64,000 nt of DNA from the NCBI GenBank assembly GCA_964460185.1, contig CAYWTM010000002.1, positions 1 to 64,000 of the forward strand. The letters run 5' to 3'. Below the pieces are notes generated by a model. That model saw only the letters and a program-made list of their open reading frames with translations, ran no database searches and was not told where the DNA came from. This document shows positions 58,552 through 64,000 of this stretch, piece by piece (the stretch's first letter is position 1; every line of letters starts with the position of its first letter). Origin of the DNA: JAVJPJ01 sp040217295 (lineage in GTDB: Bacteria > Pseudomonadota > Alphaproteobacteria > Rhodobacterales > Rhodobacteraceae). Both the position numbers and the translations under genes were made by a program.

Positions 58552-60380
58552 CAAAACGCCTGCCCTATGCCGATGTACAGAAATAGCTCCTGCCCGGCGC
58601 GGTCACCGCTGGCAGGGGTCGCCAGGTCGACCCTGATCGGCCCGAACGGCGTGTTATAGCGCAGGCCCAGCCCCGCGCCGGCATGCCAGTCGCTGTTTCC
58701 ATCGCCAAAGGGGCCTTCGCTGATCCAACCTGCATCGGCAAAGCCGACAATCCCGAAATCGGTGTCGCCGATGTCGTGGCGGATTTCCCCCGACAGACCC
58801 AGGAATCCGCGCCCGCCGGATGGCTGACCGGCCTGGATCGCGCCAAGGCCAAGGTAATCCTGCCCGCGCACGGTGCCGGATCCACCCGAAAAGAACAGGT
58901 AATCCGACGGTATATCAAGGATATCGCCGCCAAATATGCTGCCCAGTTGCACCCGCGCGGCAAACCGCGTCCGGTCATCGGGTCCGATTCCGTAATAGGC
59001 CCGACCATCAAAGGTAAACCGCGCACCGCCATTGCCCCCGACCGGCAGGAACGGCGTCAGCGAGGCCTCGGCATAGGCACCTGCCCTCGCATCGGTCGGA
59101 TCATCGCGATTTTCGTAGATCAAGCCAAACGGGAGGTAGAACAGGGTCACATCACGTTCGCCCAGCGCATCCTCGAATTGCGAGAAGGACAGGCCGACGC
59201 CGCCTTCGACGGTGACATGTTCGTTGAACTGGTGGGTCAAGCCGACCTCGATGCCGACGCTGTCGATCGCGAACAATGGCTCGTCCAGGCGCACGATGAT
59301 GCCTTCGACATACAGCGACGTGTCGGGCGTGAAGGTGGCGGGCCGATCCAGCCGCGCCTTCAATTCGATATCAACGCCCTCGCCTTCGGCAATGTCGGCG
59401 CCCTGCCCAAGGCCGGAAATAGAGGCGTCGAAGCGCAGGCGTTCGGCCCCGCCCAACAGGTTGCGGTGGATCCAGTAAGCCGACAGACCGACGCCGTCAT
59501 TGGTCGAGATTTCGGCCCCGAACCCGAGCCTGCGCAGCGGGGCTTCGTCCACGATGGCGGTGACGTCCGCGATGTCGCCGGCGCGGGCATCGCGCAGTTG
59601 CAGATCGACGGCCGAAAACGCGCCCGTGTCGCGCAAACGTTCTTCGGCCCGGGCAAGGGCGGCGGGGGAATAGACATCGCCTGTGGGCAAGCCCGCTATT
59701 TCCAGGATACGCGACACGCGCATGCGTTCCTGACCTTCGGGCAGCAGGTTCCCAAAGGTGATGACCGGGCCCGGATCGACGCGAATCGCCACGTCAAGGA
59801 TCGCGGCCCTGTTGTTCGCGGTGATCTGCTGAGTGTCCACATCAGCGGTGGCGTGCCCACGGACCCGCCAGCCATCCAGCGCGGCCCGTGTCGTGGCGCG
59901 CAGCAGCGGCGTTGTGGCTGTCTCACCGGACTGGAATTCCGGCGGCAGGGTCGTGCCGTCGGCCAAGGGGCCGATATCAGCCTGCCCCAGGCGGAAAGGC
60001 GGGCCGGGCTCAACCACGATTTCCACGCGGCTGATCTGCGCGGGGGCCTGAAACGGCGAAATCGTGGTCGCGTCGCGGCCATCCAGCCGGATGGTGATGA
60101 CGGGGGCGAAAAACCCCTGTTCGTACAGCACTCCGATCAGGCGCCCGTAATCTGCGCGAGCGGCGGCCACGATATCCTGCCCTGTTCGCGGTGCTTCGCC
60201 GTCTTCTGCGGGGCGCAGCAGCAGCGAGGTGTTTCTGAGCCGATCCTGGACGTCATCCGCCACGCCGGGCGCACTGATGCTGACATCCTGCGCCGTCGCC
60301 GCCAAACCCAGGAAGGCCGTGCAGACGGCCAAGGTGGCCGCACGTAAAGTCGTGAGGGCATGAGGGTGCAGCGCAGACAT
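58551..60380 (-). CDS. tamA: Outer-membrane translocation and assembly module protein TamA
   Basis: TamA is an Omp85-family outer-membrane barrel. The 609-residue product has a signal peptide (MSALHPHALTTLRAATLAVCTAFLGLAATAQ), three POTRA domains (about 50-260; e.g. ISRVEIVVEPGPPFRLGQADI and ILEIAGLPTGDVYSPAALARAEERLRDTGAFSAVDLQLRD), and a C-terminal 16-strand barrel with the VRGQDYLGL motif of loop 6 and a terminal IGIGQAF ending in Phe. The ATG at 60380 gives the signal peptide; the frame runs upstream with no conserved residues. The stop overlaps tamB. Confidence 0.94.
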   Translation of the reverse strand: MSALHPHALTTLRAATLAVCTAFLGLAATAQDVSISAPGVADDVQDRLRNTSLLLRPAEDGEAPRTGQDIVAAARADYGRLIGVLYEQGFFAPVITIRLDGRDATTISPFQAPAQISRVEIVVEPGPPFRLGQADIGPLADGTTLPPEFQSGETATTPLLRATTRAALDGWRVRGHATADVDTQQITANNRAAILDVAIRVDPGPVITFGNLLPEGQERMRVSRILEIAGLPTGDVYSPAALARAEERLRDTGAFSAVDLQLRDARAGDIADVTAIVDEAPLRRLGFGAEISTNDGVGLSAYWIHRNLLGGAERLRFDASISGLGQGADIAEGEGVDIELKARLDRPATFTPDTSLYVEGIIVRLDEPLFAIDSVGIEVGLTHQFNEHVTVEGGVGLSFSQFEDALGERDVTLFYLPFGLIYENRDDPTDARAGAYAEASLTPFLPVGGNGGARFTFDGRAYYGIGPDDRTRFAARVQLGSIFGGDILDIPSDYLFFSGGSGTVRGQDYLGLGAIQAGQPSGGRGFLGLSGEIRHDIGDTDFGIVGFADAGWISEGPFGDGNSDWHAGAGLGLRYNTPFGPIRVDLATPASGDRAGQELFLYIGIGQAF

Positions 60381-60531
60381 GAGATGAAAGGTTAACGCTC
60401 TGCCTAGGGATTGGCCAGCGATCTCCCGCGCTTGTGACACCGCGCGCGCTTTGTTGGGACGATTTGCGCCTTGTCGTGCAGAACCGCCCGGCTTATCACC
60501 GCGTGGACCGACGACCAAAAGGGTTAGAAAC

Positions 60532-61521
60532 ATGAACAAACTCGTCACCATATTCGGGGGTTCCGGGTTTGTCGGCCGTTATGTTGCGCGGCGCATGGCC
60601 AAAGAAGGCTGGCGCGTCCGCGTGGCCGTCCGCCGACCGAACGAGGCCCTTTTCGTGCGACCCTATGGTGTCGTGGGCCAGGTTGAGCCGATCTTCGCCA
60701 ACATTCGTGACGACGCCAGCGTTCGCGCCGCCATTCACGGTTCGGATGCGGTGGTGAACTGCGTCGGCATCCTTGCGCCGCGCGGCAAGAACAGGTTCGA
60801 CACGGTGCAGCATGAAGGGGCTGCGCGCATCGCCCGCATCGCAGCCGAACAAGGTGTTGCGCGTCTGGTCCACGTGTCCGCCATAGGCGCGAACCCCGAC
60901 AGCGAGATCCGGTATGCCGCAAGCAAAGGCAAGGGCGAACAGGATGTTCTGGCCGCCTTCCCGACCGCGATGATCCTGCGCCCGTCAATCGTCTTCGGAC
61001 CCGAGGACGAGTTCTTCAACCGGTTCGCAGCCATGACGCGCCTGGGCCCGGTGCTGCCCGTGGTCGGCGCTCAGACGCGGTTTCAGCCGGTCTATGTGGA
61101 TGACGTCGCCAAAGCCGCCGTCATGGGCGTTCTCGGTCAGGCAGCGCCGGGAATTTACGAGCTTGGTGGGCCCGAGGTTTCCAGCTTTCGCGGCCTGATG
61201 GAGCGCATGCTGGGTGTGATCCGCCGCCGTCGCCTGATCGTGAACACGCCATTCTGGATCGCGGGCGCGATGGGGCGGGTGTTTGACGTGTTGCAGGCGG
61301 TATCGCTTGGGATGTTCCACAACGGCCTTCTGACCTACGACCAGGTGCAGAACCTTCGCCAGGACAACCTTGTCGGCGACGGCGTGATGACGTTTGCGGA
61401 TCTGGGTATTTCCCCCGTGGCGATGGAATCCGTGATGGAAGACTACCTTTGGCCTTTCAGGCCGGACGGGCAGTATTCCGACATCAAGGACAGTGCCCGC
61501 CGGTTGCGCGGTCAGGAATAA
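60532..61521 (+). CDS. NDUFA9-like NAD(P)-binding complex I accessory protein
   Basis: The 329-residue product is an atypical short-chain dehydrogenase with the Rossmann motif VTIFGGSGFVGRYVARRMAKEG at residues 5-26, RPNEALFVRPYGVVGQVEPIFANIRDDASV, NCVGILAPRGKNRFDTVQHEGA, and the conserved YxxxK-like Ser/Lys (YAASKGKGEQDVLAAFP). It matches the NDUFA9 family known as a complex I accessory subunit in mitochondria and alphaproteobacteria. No catalytic redox role is expected. It starts at ATG 60532. Its last 10 bases overlap the convergent uppP 3' end. Confidence 0.88.
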   Translation: MNKLVTIFGGSGFVGRYVARRMAKEGWRVRVAVRRPNEALFVRPYGVVGQVEPIFANIRDDASVRAAIHGSDAVVNCVGILAPRGKNRFDTVQHEGAARIARIAAEQGVARLVHVSAIGANPDSEIRYAASKGKGEQDVLAAFPTAMILRPSIVFGPEDEFFNRFAAMTRLGPVLPVVGAQTRFQPVYVDDVAKAAVMGVLGQAAPGIYELGGPEVSSFRGLMERMLGVIRRRRLIVNTPFWIAGAMGRVFDVLQAVSLGMFHNGLLTYDQVQNLRQDNLVGDGVMTFADLGISPVAMESVMEDYLWPFRPDGQYSDIKDSARRLRGQE

Positions 61522-62315
61522 GCGATCCACAGCAGGAACAGCCCAAGCCCGATCCGGTAGATCACGTAGGGCGTGAAGCTGATGCTCTTCAGCAGCCGCA
61601 TCATCAACGTCAGCGCCAGCATCGCCGCGACGAATGCGAGGGCAGCGGCGATAGCCCCGTTGCGCGCGGCCTCGGCATCAGCGGTGAACAGAACTTCGCC
61701 CCCAAGCAGCAGACCGGTCGCGACGATCGTGGGGATCGACATCAGCATGGCAATCCGCGCCGCGTCTTCGCGCCCGTAACCCAAGAGGCGCCCGGCGGTG
61801 ATCGTGGCGCCCGACCGCGAGGTTCCGGGGATCAGGGCCACCGCTTGCCACAGACCCATGACAACCGCATCGCGCAAGGTCCAGCCCTCGGCCCTTTTGA
61901 CTTCCGCGCCCTTCTGATCGGCCCAATAGAGCACCACGCCGAAGATCAGCATCGTCCACCCGATAACCGGAACGGATCGCATCGCCGCGTCGAGACCGGT
62001 GAGATGCAGAACAAGCCCGATCACGGCGACTGGAATGGTTGCAATCAGCAGCAAGAACGCAAGCTTTGCGCCGGGGGTGTCGATGCGGCCCGTGACCATC
62101 CGGGGGATCCCCGAGACGCTCAATCGCACATCGCTCCAGAAATACAGGATCACGGCCCCCAATGTGCCGATATGGACGGCGACATCGATCACCTGGCCCT
62201 GATCATCCAGCCCGGTGAGATTCGGCAAAAGGATCAGGTGGCCCGAGCTCGAGATCGGCAAGAACTCGGTAATGCCCTGGATCAGGGCAACAAGGATCAG
62301 ATTGAACAGGGTCAT
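61512..62315 (-). CDS. uppP: Undecaprenyl-diphosphatase UppP (BacA)
   Basis: UppP recycles undecaprenyl diphosphate to the monophosphate lipid carrier for peptidoglycan and polysaccharide synthesis. The 267-residue product has 8 hydrophobic helices with the two active-site motifs ALIQGITEFLPISSSGHLIL near the start and LIPGTSRSGATITAGRLLG in the middle, with EDAARIAMLMSIPTI following. The gene converges with the NDUFA9-like gene (10-nt overlap) and diverges from gltD across 211 nt. Confidence 0.95.
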   Translation of the reverse strand: MTLFNLILVALIQGITEFLPISSSGHLILLPNLTGLDDQGQVIDVAVHIGTLGAVILYFWSDVRLSVSGIPRMVTGRIDTPGAKLAFLLLIATIPVAVIGLVLHLTGLDAAMRSVPVIGWTMLIFGVVLYWADQKGAEVKRAEGWTLRDAVVMGLWQAVALIPGTSRSGATITAGRLLGYGREDAARIAMLMSIPTIVATGLLLGGEVLFTADAEAARNGAIAAALAFVAAMLALTLMMRLLKSISFTPYVIYRIGLGLFLLWIAYS

Positions 62316-62526
62316 TCAGACATTCACTACTTTTTCAGACGATCCAAAAGACCTTGAAATAAAAGGGCATCACCTAAGTTACGGAACAAATGCTGACCTA
62401 ATTTTGCGCCATTACAGGTCAGACCCTGTGATTGAGCGTGAAAAAATCCAAAAAAGGTCAGCATTGTTGTCTTTTTATCCCTGGGACAGGCCTGTATAGG
62501 GGCCGGGAGAGATTGGGAGATGTTCC

Positions 62527-64000
62527 GTGGCTAAGCAACCCATGTTGAAATTCGTGACCGTCGAAAAGCAGATGCCGGAAAAGCGGCCTCCGTCTTTGCG
62601 GAAAGAAGACTTTCATGAGATCTACGCGGAATACGCGCGCGACAAGGCTGCCGAACAGGCCGGCCGCTGCAGCCAGTGTGGCGTGCCTTATTGTCAGTCG
62701 CATTGCCCGTTGCACAACAACATTCCCGATTGGCTGAAACTGACGGCGGAGGGCCGACTCAAGGAAGCGTATCAGCTTAGCCAGGCGACCAACACCTTCC
62801 CCGAGATCTGTGGGCGCATTTGTCCGCAAGACCGCCTGTGCGAGGGCAATTGCGTCATCGAACAATCGGGCCATGGTACCGTGACCATCGGCTCGGTCGA
62901 GAAATACATCACCGATACCGCATGGGACGAAGGCTGGGTTCAGGCCATCGTGCCCTCGGTCGAACGCCCCGAGTCGGTCGGCATCATCGGCGCGGGTCCC
63001 GGTGGCCTTGCAGCCGCCGATATGCTGCGCAGGGCCGGTTTGCAGGTCACGGTCTACGACCGCTATGACCGGGCCGGCGGCCTGATGGTCTACGGAATTC
63101 CGGGCTTCAAGCTGGAAAAAGACGTTGTCATGCGCCGCAACCAGTTGCTGGCCGAGGGCGGCGTCGAGTTCGTCCAGAATTGCAATGTGGGCGAAGACGT
63201 CAGCTTTGACGCCATCCGCGGCAAGCATGATTTCGTCATCATCGCCACCGGCGTCTACAAATCGCGCGATCTGGACCTGCCGGGCAGCGAAGCCACGGGC
63301 ATCATTCGCGCCATCGACTACCTCACCGCGTCCAACCGCAAAAGCTTTGGTGACGAAGTGCCCGAGTTCGACAGCGGGGATTTGAACGCCGAAGGCAAGC
63401 GGATCGTGGTCATCGGCGGTGGTGATACCGCCATGGATTGCGTGCGCACAGCCACCCGGCAGGGCGCCAAAAGCGTCAAATGTCTCTATCGCCGCGACCG
63501 TGCCAACATGCCGGGTTCGCAGCGCGAGGTGCAGAACGCCGAAGAAGAAGGCGTTGATTTCGTCTGGCTTTCCGCGCCCAAGGCGTTCCAGGCCGAAGGG
63601 GGAGTCACCGACATGTCCGGCCCCGGTCACGCCACGGGTCCCGTTTCCGGCGTTTTGGTCGACAAGATGCGGTTGGGTGCCCCCGACGCGACCGGCCGTC
63701 AAAGCCCCGAGATCATCGAGGGGGCAGAGTATGTCGAAGACGCCGATATCGTCATCAAGGCCCTGGGGTTCGAACCCGAGGATCTGCCGACGCTTTGGGG
63801 CTGCCCCGAGCTTGAAGTGACCCGCTGGGGCACCATCAAGGCCAACTTCCGCACCCATGAGACCGATCTGGAAAACGTCTATGCCGTCGGTGACATCGTG
63901 CGCGGCGCCTCGCTGGTTGTCTGGGCGATCCGGGACGGACGCGAAGCGGCGGATGCCATTATCGAAAAACTGGGCGCGGCGGGATCAGTCGCGGCTGAAT
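62527..64000 (+). CDS. gltD: Glutamate synthase small subunit GltD (3' end just beyond the window)
   Basis: GltD carries electrons from NADPH to the large GltB subunit that makes glutamate from glutamine and 2-oxoglutarate. About 491 codons are visible, near full family length. The N-terminal iron-sulfur cysteines are in GRCSQCGVPYCQSHCPLHNNIPDWL and ICGRICPQDRLCEGNC. The FAD motif VGIIGAGPGGLAAADMLRRAG and the NADPH site IVVIGGGDTAMDCVRTATRQG follow, and then a C-terminal AVGDIVRGASLVVWAIRDGREAA. The start is GTG at 62527 with a GGGAGA site. Only a few bases, probably the stop codon, are missing at the right edge. Confidence 0.95.
   Translation, partial: MAKQPMLKFVTVEKQMPEKRPPSLRKEDFHEIYAEYARDKAAEQAGRCSQCGVPYCQSHCPLHNNIPDWLKLTAEGRLKEAYQLSQATNTFPEICGRICPQDRLCEGNCVIEQSGHGTVTIGSVEKYITDTAWDEGWVQAIVPSVERPESVGIIGAGPGGLAAADMLRRAGLQVTVYDRYDRAGGLMVYGIPGFKLEKDVVMRRNQLLAEGGVEFVQNCNVGEDVSFDAIRGKHDFVIIATGVYKSRDLDLPGSEATGIIRAIDYLTASNRKSFGDEVPEFDSGDLNAEGKRIVVIGGGDTAMDCVRTATRQGAKSVKCLYRRDRANMPGSQREVQNAEEEGVDFVWLSAPKAFQAEGGVTDMSGPGHATGPVSGVLVDKMRLGAPDATGRQSPEIIEGAEYVEDADIVIKALGFEPEDLPTLWGCPELEVTRWGTIKANFRTHETDLENVYAVGDIVRGASLVVWAIRDGREAADAIIEKLGAAGSVAAE

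Noticed and set aside
58683..60347. 554-codon open frame opposite tamA
   Set aside because: Shadow of TamA; glycine/arginine-rich and without any conserved motif.
1..64000. Insertion sequences, prophage, CRISPR arrays or toxin-antitoxin genes
   Set aside because: I looked for transposases, integrases, repeat-spacer arrays and small paired genes and saw none; the window is composed of ordinary chromosomal genes plus the polysaccharide locus.

Overview
The window comes from the main chromosome of an alphaproteobacterium of the order Rhodobacterales, most likely a bacteriochlorophyll-a-containing member of the Roseobacter group. The evidence is a photosynthesis gene cluster with pufQ, LH1 and L-subunit genes plus the spheroidene-type carotenoid genes crtC, crtD and crtF; the gene blocks mnmE-mnmG-rsmG-parA-parB and maf-aroE-coaE-dnaQ-secB; and high-GC coding sequence throughout. 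The genus cannot be told from the sequence alone.

Region 1 (1-10972) is one end of the photosynthesis cluster. A long minus-strand superoperon runs crtE-crtF-bchC-bchX-bchY-bchZ-pufQ-pufB-pufA-pufL and leaves the window inside pufL. crtD-crtC diverge from it on the plus strand. Four perfect TGT-N12-ACA sites, the recognition pattern of the repressor PpsR/CrtJ, lie in pairs in front of bchC and between crtE and crtD. The cluster ends at crtC.

Region 2 (11037-20270) holds housekeeping genes: hslV, a membrane protein and hslU, tightly overlapped; an Smr-domain protein, mltA and a Tim44-like gene; fxsA and secB; and dnaQ, coaE, aroE and maf.

Region 3 (20271-20810) is the only non-coding stretch above 300 bases. 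It is AT-rich in its middle, carries several imperfect DnaA boxes, and genes point away from it on both sides. I read it as the probable chromosomal origin. To its right lie rho, mnmE, mnmG, rsmG, parA and parB. Two perfect 16-bp parS palindromes are written into the start regions of mnmG and rsmG, so the whole ParABS segregation system lies within 7 kb of the candidate origin.

Region 4 (27583-40888) continues with hemW, rdgB and rph; hrcA and grpE; mutS; a malic enzyme with a phosphotransacetylase-like tail; dnaJ and dnaK with a heat-shock-type promoter; and an AlkB-type dioxygenase.

Region 5 (40896-51035) is a cell-surface polysaccharide locus. It holds an ABC-2 export permease, CysQ, a CMP-KDO synthetase, a GT2 glycosyltransferase, GalU, a GT4 glycosyltransferase, a GT92-like protein, a Core-2/I-branching-type glycosyltransferase and a large sulfotransferase-like protein. 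CysQ together with the sulfotransferase suggests a sulfated polymer. This is the most accessory-looking and least described part of the window.

Region 6 (51048-64000) contains ptsN, hpf, lptB, lptA, lptC, a short ribonuclease D and tRNA-Leu(CAG); tamB and tamA; an NDUFA9-like NAD(P)-binding protein; uppP; and gltD, which runs to the window edge.
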